Below are positions 1-11,788 of a DNA stretch of 64,000 nt, in pieces. The notes under the pieces were generated by a model that ran no database searches, was not told the origin of the DNA, and saw nothing but the letters and a program-made list of their open reading frames with translations. How positions within the stretch are numbered: position 1 is the first letter of the stretch; each line of letters opens with the position of its first letter. A program made the position numbers and the translations under genes. The DNA comes from Nemopilema nomurai (lineage: Eukaryota; Cnidaria; Scyphozoa; Rhizostomeae; Rhizostomatidae), in assembly GCA_003864495.1 (NCBI GenBank), contig ML133408.1, positions 1,042,185 through 1,106,184 on the forward strand. The letters are read 5' to 3'.

Positions 1-75
1 AGACGCCCTTATGTTCCTTGCGCACGCTGGTGTGGCCTCAAAGCGAGTCCTGCCTCGTTTGCGCTAACTACTTAC

Positions 76-3000
76 TTGATCCCGACGGCCTTGTTGGCCC
101 TCTCCACGCTGACAACCTCGTTTCGGTACTGCAACTCCTAGGAAACAAAGTGTCTGAGATTTCAGCACTGCCAAGTGGATTATGTAAGGCTAGTCCCAAA
201 CAACTGCTCGTGACATCACGTGATCTCGGCAGGCCAGCTTTTTATAGGGACATCTCCAACGTGTCGAATTCGAAACACCTGCCTATACTGAAAGCAATCG
301 CGCCTCCCGTCTATCATCCCAAACACTGCCATAATAGTAAGGGGGTGTCGCTTTGCTAACAACAATTCTAAACTCTCGCAATAGCAAAATAATCGCTTGA
401 TTGTTCCTTGGCTTAGGTTTTAGAAAAAGCTCCTCCCCGCAGAAATAAATACCATGTATACAATAAAAGTTGAAGTACACCTACCGGGAAGGTAATTACT
501 TTGCCGTCTGGTTGATGAACATCGACGCTTTCGATTCTATAAGATAATTGGAATCAAAGGGTGGCAGTGCAGAAACAGGTAGGCAGGCATTGGAGAACAG
601 AAGTGATCGATATCACCAGGACGAATGTGCTAAGCAGAAAAGGTGCGCATTCAGTGTCTCAACTTCTAAAAACAGGCAGATTTCAATTGAGACATTGTTG
701 AAAACAAGAAGTAAAAACGAAATCGTTTTACAGTATACTGAGATCACTGGTAACAAATTTTAAAACAGTCAATAAATTTCGAGATGTTTGCATTTTCTGG
801 TTTATGAGCGGGAGCTACAAAGGTTGGGAGAAAAGAGGAATGTGGGTTTGAATGGGGGTAATGACAATCCATGTGTACAGTCCTTTGGGGGGGGGGGGGG
901 GTATTTATGGGTAAAAAAGCCTCTTCCATGTTTTGCGAAGTCGCTTGATTGAAAAATGCCGTAAAATTCTAGGAGGCTTAGATGTGGACAGTGCTGGACA
1001 ATCTTTTTTTTGACTCGGACAAATAGATTGCTTCTGGCTTTCTTCATGATCGGCGTTCGTCCCCCCTCACCCACACCCCCATAAAACTCACATTGAGTAG
1101 CATGGCATCAGTCGTAAACAAACCAGACTTGATAATACTCACACGAAGGGTTCTTTGCAATAAACACTAAACATAGTGACCAAGGTGTCCAAAACAATAG
1201 AAGCCTAGGATACAGAAACCGCAGATTAGCGCAAATAGTCTGGAGTGTAATCTTGCACAGCCTTTTCAATCTTGCTTGGCAATCGAATGAAGCTGGATTG
1301 GAAAGTTGTACTTGCTGTAGAGTATTGAAAAGTGCTAAGTTAGATTCTCGCTATACTTAATCAGACAGATAATCTTAGTAAAAGGTGAAAGGAGTCATTT
1401 GCTTAATTAGCCAGATTAGAAGTGTCGGGAGCTTTTTAATGTGTTGTAGGTTTCTCTATAGTTTTAACAATATGGGACAATATAACATAAATTTGTGTAT
1501 GTATTTATATAGTATGAAAAATTTCATTCTAACAGAAGCGGTACCTTTTTAAGGTCGGTAGCTGTGCTTTCGATGAAAACATTTTTAGTTTGCAGTGACA
1601 TTTTCGAATGATCTCCTGTAAAAAAGAAAAACAGTTTGTTACATATTTATAATTGTGGAATATTTCACATAATGCTTAAACCTTGAAGCCAGAAACGTGT
1701 TCCAGCAAGGATGCTAGCAATCATAGCAAGGATTCGGGAAATCATAGCAAGGATTCGGGAAATCATAGCAAGGATTCGGGAAATCATAGCAAGGATTCGG
1801 GAAATCATAGCAAGGATTCGGGAAATCATAGCAAGGATTCCAACAGCTTCAAATCTATTCAGCTTATTATAGATTCAGCTTCAAATCTGATGGTGCTTCA
1901 AAACGTTTTCAACATTTTTATGTCATAAAAAACGAAGCGAAGTAGCAACATTAGCACCCAACACAACAGAAGGGGGCAGTAGCAATACAAGGAAAGAGGG
2001 TCCATTATTCAGCGGCGAATCACCATAAATGGTACGTAAGGGTGGACAAATAATTCCTTGATCAAAAGCTGAATTTCTCTTCATAGAAGAATCGATTTAG
2101 GTACCTAAAATAAATAAGATTGCTCATCTTTTTGAGTAAGAATGTAGGGCTTTCGTGGACCAAGCGCCGGGAAGCATCTGGTTCTTTGAATTGGAATGAT
2201 TTGAAAGAAAAACCGAGCATCGCAACGTAACTGCAATGACATGATACTGAAATAGGCCTCACACTAGGTTGTTAATTATTTAAAGCCAGAAGTACGATTA
2301 ACGGGAAGCGAATTCACAGAAACGACGGAATTCCACTGAGTGAAAAGTCGATGAGAAAAATCACACAAAGCCTGATTGAAAAGTGGCGTGGAAGCTTTTA
2401 TGCTTTTTGAATCAATTCGACATGGAGCTTCTACGATTCTAGCTACAAGATAATTGCCCAGTGGGCTAAGCGCAGAACATCCTGTTATGCACAGCTTTTC
2501 AATTAACTTGCATGATCATAAAAATTGCGGACGTTTAAGTGCGTGGAAAGGTTTTCACCACTTGAAGAAAAAACTTTGTGATTTTTAAACAGCATAAAAA
2601 GACTAGCTTGGCATGTCGGACTACTACAAAGGCTGCATTATACAGTTGTTTGGTGTACCAAGGTATTGAATGCCCACTGCCTAACAGACTTATTCCGGCT
2701 GATATAATTATCTTGATGTAGCCCAGAACATTAATTATATTCCTATTTAAAACCCTCTCTACACCACCTCAGTTTAAACTCCCTAGCAGGTTCCCCTCTG
2801 CACTGATGCCCCCTCTAATTGATTCACACTTCATATGGTTCATAATCATACCGTTGATAATTGGAGGCATGGACAAGACAACGTCATTGCTGTCGTAGAT
2901 CACTGGATACAGCGGCTCGTTTTCCAAAATATGCAAATAGTGTTTGAGGTGGTTGTCATTCTGTGGATGAAGAGGTAAAAGGATGTGAATAAACACTGGT

Positions 3001-6000
3001 ATCTGCGAATGCTTATAGCTCCTCTGTCTTCTACACATATCAGTTGATGCTTTCAGTTGATGCCACTGCAAGGGTATGGTTATCAAGGGGTACGAGGGTA
3101 GGAGTATCAAGGGGTACGAAGGTAGGAGTATCAAGGGGTACAAGGATAGGGGAATCAAGGGGTACAAGAGTATCAGCATCATCTACCAACTTTGTGCATG
3201 CGTGATGAAGATAAAGTGACACATCACCATGGAACGAAAGCAAGAAAAGCCTCCATTCGTCCTGACATGCTAAGCCCCATGGGGGTTCACGGCAAATGTC
3301 TGCCCCTTCCCCGGGCCTAAATTCCCAATTTTCACTGTAAAACCTGTTGGACCAGTTCCTTTCAACACCGCCTCTTTCTCACCCAGTATGTTTCAAACAA
3401 GTATGTCTCATTTTCAAGTTAACGCGGGCTTGGTATTCCAGCGCCATAATAACTCCTGCAACCCTTCTTTCCTGGGACCAGACAAAGGGTGACTCGCAAT
3501 ATGGAAAAGCCTTGAGAAAGTCAGCCATGAACTTACGGGCCTTCACTTAAGGAGTAAGCAACCTAGTTAAGGATTAAAACCGAAGTTTCTTTCAAAATGC
3601 GGCCCAGTAATAGGATCCACGGGCAGATGGTTCTCTAGCACCGAAAATCATGAAACTTTAAAATCAGGTGGGACGCTTAAGTAGCAGGGTGGAGTTTAGA
3701 GCCTATCTTACAAAAAAAAACATTCACTTCGAATGAGATTCGTCAAATATTCCAAGCTAATGCGCTTCTTTCCACCTCTGCTGCGGGGGCATGATCCAGC
3801 ATGGCCAACTTGCAATCAAGCATAAGTAGTCTGACCGAGAAACTCATTCACTGTGATCATTAGGAAGTGTGGGTGGCACATCCGACTTCTATGCTACGGG
3901 GGACCTGACGTCTTTCTCTATTATTAAAACTGAACAGCAAGACACTATGGTGGACAGTTATAGAAACAAATTTGCATGGATTGTGACATCGATCGATCTG
4001 CCTACTAACATTTCACTCAATCGTTTTCTGCCAACTTGAACGTTTCACAGAAAAAAAGCGACTAAACTTAGCATATCACTTACTAGCCTAACTAAACAGC
4101 AGAAATTTATACGAATTGAGATAAAAAAAAGATGACAACAATCAGATCTTTAAAGCTGGCAAATTTGAAATTTTTGGCAAATGATAAGATTATTTTATAT
4201 CCACCCTACCTTGTATATTTGCATCAGCTCAGCAGCTGTAGTTTCTTTTGGCTGTAAAACAAGGGAAAATAAATGGCAATACAACAGAGATAATGTTTTC
4301 TGCTTAAGGCAAAGGTTACTGCATTGCATTGGATTGTACAGAATAATAAGAATTTTGCTTATTTTCTTCTTTTCACTACATTAACTGAGAAAGTATTTCA
4401 TTCTATTCCTGTATATAATTGCGGAGATGTGTGCTTAAAACTGCAATTTTCATTAATCTTTTTTATATAAAAATTAGCTATTTGCTACTTTCATAACATT
4501 ACAAATATCTGCTTTATACAAAAGAGTGACAGGGGCAATTTTCCCACACAACAAATAATTTTATCATTCTACAAATTATTCCATTTCCGCTCCAAAACTA
4601 TAAAGGATAAGAAACATGTTCCATGAAATGAGACAAAAATATGTTCTGCAGTGAGGTCAAAATACACACTATCTTAGACCTACACTTGTAATGGGAATTT
4701 CGCTGAGAGATACTAGTCCCCCATGGAAAAATTAATCTATGTCATTTAACCATTGGTACTGATTCTTTTGAAAAGAAAGCATGACAGTTTCTTTCAAAAC
4801 CCTCATATTTAGAGAATATTCATAACAAGTTGTTGGAAAAGAAGCCTTAAGGATCTATTTCTTTAATGTGTCCTCTAGTTTCTGTTTCCTCACCTGATTT
4901 AGAGCTTTAAACTTAATGACCTCTGGAGCTTCAGCAGTATATCTAAAAGGCCCTTTGATTTTGTCCATGTCATGTAAGCCTATAGCCACAAGTGCTCTCC
5001 GTCTACAAATGTTTTGATGCAATTTTTCTTGAAGCTCAATAAAACTGTTGTATGAATCCTGAAATTAAATAAAAGCTGGTCAGAAACTCTTGAAATACAG
5101 TCTGATTTGCAATAGCAGCCATAGATGAGGTTGTAAAAATTATTTGTCCTAGTTCTCACCTGCGTAAATGTGATGTTGCGTAAAACCGCAGAGACACAAT
5201 GTGGCCTAACCTTTGCAGTCTGAAAAATGGGATTGGAGAACTAAACAAGGCATCCAATCAAATTGAAAACAAAATCAAATATGCAGATAGAAATTGAATA
5301 TATTTGTCAAATTGAAAGATCATTTACTGAGAGAAGGATTGACTAGAATGCTCTTAGATACAATTTTTATCTTTCATCTGGAATATAACAGAATATAACA
5401 AATGTTTTTCAAATGCCTTTTACAATTTCTCCAAAGCAGAATACTTCTATGCTGTAGTTACAAAATTATGTATAATTATTAACTAAAAGACTTTCTATAT
5501 GCCAAAATAAATGCAGTAAGAAATTTTGATAACAATGAGCATGAAAAAGAATTTTGATTATCTTACCTCTTGCTTGATGTATAGAACTTGGGAATTTTCA
5601 GGCTTTAGTGTTTTATACTGTGGTATCGCTGCCCTTAGAAGCAAGTTATATGAAATTTGAAACATATCTATTATCAATGACATAAAGGCCACAATTGCAG
5701 CTGTATTTGAATGCACAATGTGAATACTCTTTCAATTGATCAATCAAAATCTGTCTTTTACAATTTTGAGAAACCAAACTTTCAAAACTATAACAAGTTT
5801 TCATACACCAAACGACAATCAAGTATGATACTTGAAAGAGTTTGCTGGAGGGAAATCAAAAGCAAATGCATTGAATGAGAAGCTAATGAAAAAAATGTTA
5901 CATACTTCCCAAGAAAGACAAGAAGACTTCTAGCCAGACCCTCCAAGCATAGCAAATCATATCTAGAATACAAGCAGACAACTTAAAAAAGGAGCTACGA

Positions 6001-7541
6001 AGTGTGCTCACATCAACCAAGACACTGCTCCATAAGCAAAAGCTTCTCAGTGCCCTAAAAACTACCTTCAGAAGCTAGGTAGAAATGAATACAAAAAAAC
6101 ACAAGTACAATTTAAGTCTATAATCATGACTGAAACCGAAATGTAGGCCTAAAGGCCCAGTTTAGTCCAATAGTTAAGCTGCATATTACTTTGTCTCCCA
6201 ACACACACTAACATGCATACTGATATAATTTAAAATAATGGCAGGGCTTCAAAATAGTGTGGAATCAATTTTGCAAGCTCAAAGAACTTTTTTGTTCAAC
6301 GTTGCTTAGATTATGAAAATATCAGAATAAAAGAGAGAAAAGCTGACAAAAAACTAGCTAGCTTAGGATCTATAAGCATGCAGGTAAGCTATGAGGAATA
6401 GCAAATGGTTGGAACCTGTTAGCTGGAACATCTACTTTGTAAATTATTTCATCAGAGGCATCGGCTGCTTTGTCTTCACCTTGTTCTTTGGAGATCATTT
6501 GTTTTTCTGATGTCTTTTAATAAAGTGAACTTGTATAAATAAAACAAAGCATGTAGAAATAGCAAATCAGTTGCTGGCAATTCTTCATAAACATATTAAC
6601 TCCTAGTGTTTTGCTTTTATCCAGAATCTTCATTATGAGGAATGAGATATGTACATCAGATCAGCTTTATATCTATGACATATCTATGCTTAATATATAT
6701 GATACAACATTTGTATAATTTATTGGCCTGATATGGAAATTAAAATGGAAGAGGATTATATATGTACAAATGCATATATACTCTTGCAAGAGGGACAAGT
6801 GCTCACAATTTCATCTAACTCCAGTCCATAGTCAAAACAAAGCTCATCAAACTCCTCATCAGCTGAAAGACAAAATCATGTTTTGGTTACAAAAGGTCAA
6901 GCCTTTAAAAGCTTGTTCAAGTCAAGTAACATCTTGATCAGGATATGCATCATGCCAATTAGATTCCAGATCATCTAAAGTATACTTATGCACTCAATTT
7001 CATAATGGCCACTTACACTTAGCCTAAAACACTGGTGGAAAAAATTGCTTTAATTCAAAGTTATGTGCTTCCTATGAGGTTTCTGGTCAATCCAATGAAA
7101 GCACTTGACATGTGTTCGTTTGAAGCAACTGTCCTGGATATCACTTATTTTGATAACTACAAATTCATTGATCTTGAGGTAGTGCCTGAATAAAGATATC
7201 TTGTAAACACGACCCCTATATGGTTAGAGATACTTCTTCAAATCAGTTTTCTGATCAGATCTTCAAATCAGACCTTAACTTCAACATCTTTCAAAACTAT
7301 TTCAGCATATTTATCAACTTTTTCCTAGCGTTGTCAAACGACCTTATTTGATTTGATCGAAATCTATAAACTGAAAGACATTAGATATGTACAACATGAC
7401 CAGAGTAGCTACGTTATTTGTTGACAAAAGGTATGACAGATCATGGCAAGGTTGCAATCGAGCAATGGCTATTGAAATCTTACTAAAATTTCGACCCAGT
7501 GCTCGAAAGAGAAGCTCCTTCTTGACGCCAACCGTCGGCAT
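76..7541 (-). CDS. FARSB: Phenylalanyl-tRNA synthetase beta subunit, cytosolic (13 exons; 3' part beyond left edge)
   Basis: Catalyses charging of tRNA-Phe as part of the cytosolic alpha2-beta2 enzyme. Exons on the minus strand, 5' to 3': 7541-7484, 6862-6807, 6513-6416, 5962-5906, 5633-5567, 5219-5160, 5058-4894, 4251-4210, 2960-2852, 1615-1545, 1204-1143, 536-485, 137-76. All have AG acceptors and GT donors and phase is kept at every junction (959 coding bases, about 319 codons of a family length near 590). The start ATG at 7541 gives [19 protein letters not shown], the family N-terminus. Later signatures are [56 protein letters not shown] and [10 protein letters not shown] (B3/4 editing-domain region), then [12 protein letters not shown] and [19 protein letters not shown]. 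Catalytic and C-terminal exons lie off the edge. No stop or frameshift is seen, so it reads as an intact gene. Introns hold two minisatellites. Confidence 0.93.
887..901. repeat. Poly-G run of 15 bases
   Basis: Uninterrupted G homopolymer inside a FARSB intron (between the exons ending at 1143 and starting at 536). A G-quadruplex or sequencing-slippage site; no function inferred. Confidence 0.9.
1719..1840. repeat. 21-bp minisatellite, about 5.8 copies
   Basis: Near-identical head-to-tail copies of a 21-base unit (AATCATAGCAAGGATTCGGG plus A). It lies in the FARSB intron between the exons at 2960-2852 and 1615-1545. Because 21 is a multiple of three, the plus strand stays open and would encode a repeating NHSKDSG heptapeptide. 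There is no sign that this is translated: no matching splice structure, and FARSB runs on the other strand. Confidence 0.9.
3081..3170. repeat. 24-bp minisatellite, about 4 copies
   Basis: Copies of a 24-base unit beginning TATCAAGGGGTACGAGGGTA start at 3081, 3105, 3129 and 3153, with slight divergence. It lies in the FARSB intron between the exons at 4251-4210 and 2960-2852. Read on the minus strand the period of eight codons gives an [12 protein letters not shown] repeat. It is intronic, so translation is unlikely. Confidence 0.85.
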
Positions 7542-8182
7542 TTCGGCTATTCCTACGCGCACACCTTTTACAAGTTCAAGGCAACAACTTGCAACTTTGG
7601 GATCATGCTGATGAAATAGAAGTCTCGTTTTGAATAGTAATTGAATTGGATGAGTCTCGCTCTCGTGTGTCAACCATTGCTACAATGTTCATTGACGAAA
7701 CTTTTGTCCAAGCGCTTCAGAAAAGCCAAAAAACAGGCAAATTTTGTAGATAAAGCTCACACTATTTCTTAAGAAACTGGAGGTCATCATGTTTTAATTG
7801 TAAATGGTTTTCCTCATATTGCTACAGTTAACCAGGCAAAATGAAATGTCTAGCTACTTTAGGTTTTTTGTTTTGTCTGACCTAGAAAATTTGCATTGGT
7901 TGCAGTGTACATGATTCCCCAAAGAAACTCTATCACATGACGCTAATGAAAGGCTTTCGACCTACTCTTTATTTGATTGAAGTCGATTTATTTATAAGCA
8001 GATACCAGTTGTACTGGTAGAACGGCTACTGCTGTTCAAAGTGCTGGTAATGAAAGTTTGCTTGAAAAGGACGATACAATTGTGCAACGAAACCAGCTGC
8101 ATATACTGCAAGAAAGCGATGCTCGTTTCTTGGTGTCAAGTCTCAAATCAGAGGGCATCCAATTGCTAACCAAACACGAGTG
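7542..8182. other. Divergent intergenic spacer between FARSB and the secreted-peptide gene
   Basis: About 640 bases separate the FARSB start codon (minus strand) from the TATA box of the plus-strand peptide gene. It must hold the FARSB promoter and the upstream region of the peptide gene. No TATA box is evident on the FARSB side, as is usual for housekeeping genes. No repeat or further coding exon was recognised. Confidence 0.6.
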
Positions 8183-8190
8183 TATAAAAG
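8183..8190 (+). promoter_or_regulatory. TATA box of secreted-peptide gene 1
   Basis: TATAAAAG 72 bases upstream of the ATG at 8255, leaving room for a 5' UTR of about 40 bases. The related gene at 10264 has a TATA-like element at nearly the same distance. Confidence 0.6.
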
Positions 8191-8254
8191 GGCAAGAGGA
8201 TCATGTAACCTAATCAGAAGTCATTTCAAAGCTAAGCAAAAGAAGCTCTCCAGA

Positions 8255-9253
8255 ATGCGGGGTCTTGCTACATTTATCATACTTGGGCTTCTGTCCTTGT
8301 GCCTGTTTACTTTGGAAGCTGATTTATTCCCAGCAGATGGGTCATCAGTGCCCTCAAAGCCTGTCAAAGGTAAGTGGCAACATTATGGTTCCGATGACCT
8401 TTTAAGCCGGTGACGCAAAAGCTTGACAAGTGACATGTCAGTGAAATTCGATCTCAACCGGATTTTATTCCTCTGCAAGAGAATTTAGAAAGATACCCTT
8501 TCATATGACCAAGAGTTCGTACTTTGGTCAGCATGGACTGCTCAAAATCCCCAATTACCTGTTCTTTTATCATCACCGTAATAAGTTGAGACATCATTTG
8601 CTTTGTAATTTGTCTTTGCTCTGGAAAACAAGAACCTTCTCCATTTTATCATTCAATAGATAAACAACAGCATGACTCAAAAGATGACACCTGCAAAATA
8701 TGGCCAAATCCACAGTTAGCCACAACAGACCGTGCAGAATCTTTTCTGCAACAGTTTACTCAAAGTGCTAGCAAAAGAAATTCACGAATATTTTTTCATA
8801 ATGCGGTACTTTGCAATTGCAAAAAAATTATATGCAAGATAATGGCTTTAAGTATCAAGGTATTTAAAATTATTGCTCCATCATTACATGCAAAGCAGTT
8901 TCAAGATAACTCGATAAGATGAAATTCGCGTCTATAGTAAGATAAAGATAAATTTGCTTACAAGATAAAGACTCTACTTCCGTGATATTTTAGTTCTTTC
9001 CAGTTGAACTCATTCAACACTAAAAAATTTCAACCTGTAAGCTATTTTAATCACTTGTAATGTTTAAAACTGTTTTCAGTTCGGTAAAATATTGAGGTTT
9101 GACATTTTAGCTTCTTCAAAAGAACTTGACATACGTCTTAGAAAGAGCAAGGCAACAGCTTTTCTGAAAAGTCAAGCGAAAAAGCCATCAAATGGGATCT
9201 TTGAAGAGTGCAGGGAAGGATGTGACATGGAAGAATTTCTTGAACATTTATAG
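8255..9253 (+). CDS. Putative small secreted peptide, gene 1 (two-exon model; Gla-like tail)
   Basis: Exon 1 (8255-8369) is well supported: ATG after a TATA box, then MRGLATFIILGLLSLCLF, a typical signal peptide, and a Pro/Ser-rich stretch ending in a phase-1 donor (AAAG|GTAAGT). The best matching terminal exon is 9111-9253: acceptor GACATTTTAG, correct phase, 47 codons to a TAG. It encodes a basic segment followed by NGIFEECREGCDMEEFLEH, about 85 residues in total. The FL..QAKK..NGIFEE pattern followed by EC...C..EEF resembles the propeptide and start of vitamin-K-dependent Gla domains, but is shorter, with three rather than four residues between the cysteines. A rival terminal exon lies at 9327-9442. 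Exon 1 is paralogous to that at 10264. Function unknown; confidence is high for exon 1 and modest for exon 2. Confidence 0.5.
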
Positions 9254-9326
9254 AACATTGGAGCTCCGAAATACAAGCTTTTGTTTTCGATAAATTGTGT
9301 TGTGTTCAATCAAAAGTAGTCTGCAG

Positions 9327-9442
9327 TACGTTTGGCTCGTTCTATTGTCGTCTGTGATTTTCTGAAAGAGCTCTTCTCATACTCAACCTGCTTTGAACAA
9401 GATGAATTTAAATCTAATGATAAAAATATGCAAATATTTTGA
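9327..9442 (+). CDS. Alternative candidate terminal exon for secreted-peptide gene 1
   Basis: Acceptor CTGCAG at 9321-9326 followed by an exon that continues the phase-1 donor at 8369 and stays open for 37 residues plus TGA. The encoded segment includes VVCDFLKELFSYSTCF, amphipathic with two cysteines, a little like FKELFNF in the candidate second exon of the paralogue at 11601. It could be an alternative last exon, a decayed duplicate, or chance. Transcript data would decide. Confidence 0.25.
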
Positions 9443-9741
9443 CACAGAGATGCATCTAGGCTCAATCTAATTGTACTTCGACATGAAGTCTTGTTGAATT
9501 TTCTGGGCATTCTGCTGGAGCGTTTTGAAGCTGCATTCAGTGCTTTAATTATCCTGAGCAAGGCAGTAAACTAAGAGTAGAGTTCAGTCCAGTTCTTTGT
9601 TGTTCAATATTAGGTGCAAAAACGTACTAGACATCGCTGAACTTGTCTTAACAACACACCGATGTATAGATTCCATCCGCTAAACCTTCTTAATAGCAGT
9701 CGAAATTGACGGAACAACGCTTGGTTATTTTGAGCAATATC

Positions 9742-9830
9742 GAACAACTTCAACAACATTGACTAATTCACTGTGCAACTTCAACAACATTGAATAATTC
9801 ACTGAACAACTTCAACAGCATTGAATGATT
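9742..9830. repeat. About 32-bp tandem repeat, near 2.7 copies
   Basis: Imperfect copies built on CAACTTCAACAACATTGA followed by an AATTCACTG-like segment. The repeat lies between the two secreted-peptide genes. Confidence 0.7.
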
Positions 9831-10200
9831 CCCTGGACACTGCTGCAAGCCTTCAAACAGGGCCAAGTCTGGTCCTAGACGATCAAGGATATCTTCTTCC
9901 ACCAAGCCAAATCTCTGGCACATGGCTCACCCTTTCCCCTATCTCGACTGCTTCAGACAAGCCTGTGCCTCATTGTTGTCTGAAATGCCATGATGATTAC
10001 TCAAAGGTCAAAATTATTGTAAGTGGAAGACATCTTTATTGATCTACAAGAAGATGTGTATAAAACATGTTGGAACAGTGTCAAGGCATGTGACACTTTG
10101 CTCCTGTGACACCAATCAGAACTAAGAGCTTTCCACGTAGTGACCTATGGATTGTAAGAACAGGAAGATTTTCAAAAACTTCCTATTCCCAGGCGCTGGC

Positions 10201-10207
10201 TATAAAT
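10201..10207 (+). promoter_or_regulatory. TATA-like box of secreted-peptide gene 2
   Basis: TATAAAT 63 bases upstream of the ATG at 10264, matching the TATA-to-ATG spacing of the paralogous gene at 8255. Confidence 0.55.
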
Positions 10208-10263
10208 TTCAAGCAAGCAGAGGAGTCTTCACTTTATACTTGTGGCCAAACAGATTAAACACA

Positions 10264-11788
10264 ATGCGACAAGCTTTAGCTATCCTCATCTTGGGGCTTC
10301 TGGTCTTCGGTCTCTGCGGACTGGATGCTGCCGTCGTTCCCACACCAGGATCATCCGGAGGCGAAGGTAAGGAGCTTACCATACTTCTAGCCTTGTAATA
10401 TTGGCATAAAAAATAAGCTAAGTAACTCCTGAATCAATTCCAAGCAAACCCCTACCTTAGCACGTGCATTTAGGTTACCTTGGCACGTGAAGTTAGGCTT
10501 TCCGTCTACACTGGAACTGGTGGATCGCAATCGGTACCGATATGGGTCCGCTATCCGGATTGGTTTGCGGACACATCCCAAGGTATTCTGTTTGGATCCG
10601 GCCCAATAGAAGTCTAGTGTAAGCGCTAGCAAAGTGGATCGGTACCGATATGGGTCCGCTATCCGGACTGGTTTGCGGACACATCCCAAGGTATTCTGTT
10701 TGGATCCGGCCCAATAGAAGTCTAGTGTAAGCGCTAGCAAAGTGGATCGGTACCGATATGGGTCCGCTATCCGGACTAGTTTGCGGACACATCCCAAGGT
10801 ATTCTGATTGGATCCAGCCCAATAGAAGTCTAGATTAAGTCTAGTCTAGTGATATTGGTCCGCTACCCGCATTTTTTGCCTTCTTAACTGTTGTAAAAGT
10901 TGAGTAATTATGTTAAATGTTAAAGAAAATTGTACTCTAAGTTTGACTTTAAATGGCACATGCTCAATTAAATAGTGGATGCGTTGTAAACCGACACTAG
11001 CTGACGTGCAATTACCTGAAAATAGGAGATGACATGAGTAAGAAAACCTTAGCCTTTGACTTGAATTTCAAAATCCTAGTTATCATGCTTGGGCCGAAGT
11101 TTGGGCTACAGAAGCCAATGGCTGCACGACGGTTTTTGAAGAAGAGATCTCCAGGGAAACCAAAAGTGTGCGAGGATGTGATAACATAGAACACTGAGAT
11201 GTACACCTTGGGACATGCAATTCTCAGATGGGAGTGATCATCGAAGACGTTTGAACACTGATTTATTATTTCAATGATTGTCTTATCTTGCTATCTCACT
11301 ATTTTCTCATCATTGACAGTGGTATTTTTATATTTGATTATTGACAACAAAGATTGTTGAAGACTTAATTCCAATATTAGTTTTAATCGCCACAATTTGA
11401 CTTCATTTGCTAGAGTCAGTCGTTTCTTCTTGTCAAGAAAGTTAATCTTTAAACAAAAAATTCATCACTTTACAACAGTGATTAGGTAAATACAAGGCTA
11501 AAAGCAGACAAAACTCAGGTTTCTGGTTTCATTGCTCGAAAAGTTTCTATAGGCTTTCGTCTTTTTACAGCTATAAAACGATTTGTGCTTTTCTGTAGAG
11601 AAAGGTGTGCAAAGTTAAAGTCTTTATGGTATGAAAGTCCATTTGGACGAAGATATTATGACAGAAGAGAAATAGAAGGTCCATTCAAAGAATTGTTCAA
11701 CTTCGTTGGTGGACGTGTTTCTGGAAGCTTAGCTTATTATGTTTGCCATCGGACAGTTTCCTTGTTCAGCGATAGTGTGCCAGTGTGA
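10264..11788 (+). CDS. Putative small secreted peptide, gene 2 (two-exon model)
   Basis: Exon 1 (10264-10366) encodes MRQALAILILGLLVFGLCG, a clear signal peptide, then AVVPTPGSSGGE and a phase-1 donor (GAAG|GTAAGG). It shares start, hydrophobic core, P..GSS spacer, donor phase and TATA placement with the gene at 8255, so the two are paralogues. The best candidate second exon is 11601-11788: acceptor TTTCTGTAGAG, same phase, 61 residues and a TGA. It begins with a cysteine three residues in, has the basic patch FGRRYYDRR, then GPFKELFNFVGGRV and a second cysteine. The model predicts about 96 residues. The exon's last 23 bases overlap the 3' end of the minus-strand gene. The intron holds a 108-bp satellite. 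Product family not recognised. Confidence 0.45.
10525..10840. repeat. 108-bp satellite, three tandem copies
   Basis: Three nearly identical units, the second and third starting at 10633 and 10741, each containing GGATCGGTACCGATATGGGT and CAAGGTATTCTG. The unit holds the palindrome ATCGGTACCGAT. The period is a multiple of three, so long open frames on the minus strand are a by-product. It lies in the intron of secreted-peptide gene 2. Confidence 0.9.

Noticed and set aside
18..359. Plus-strand open frame of 113 residues at the left edge
   Set aside because: It is antisense to the FARSB exon at 76-137 and does not start with ATG.
8671..8790. Plus-strand stretch resembling a decayed ShKT exon (DDTCKIW start, TQSAS at the place of the C..SC motif)
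   Set aside because: Most cysteines are missing, and the only acceptor gives phase 0, which cannot join the phase-1 donor at 8369.
9816..10042. Plus-strand open frame with a few cysteines before secreted-peptide gene 2
   Set aside because: It starts from TTG inside a tandem repeat, has no signal peptide and no fitting splice sites.
10387..10822. Long minus-strand open frames of 109-136 residues
   Set aside because: They are a by-product of the 108-bp satellite, whose period is a multiple of three.
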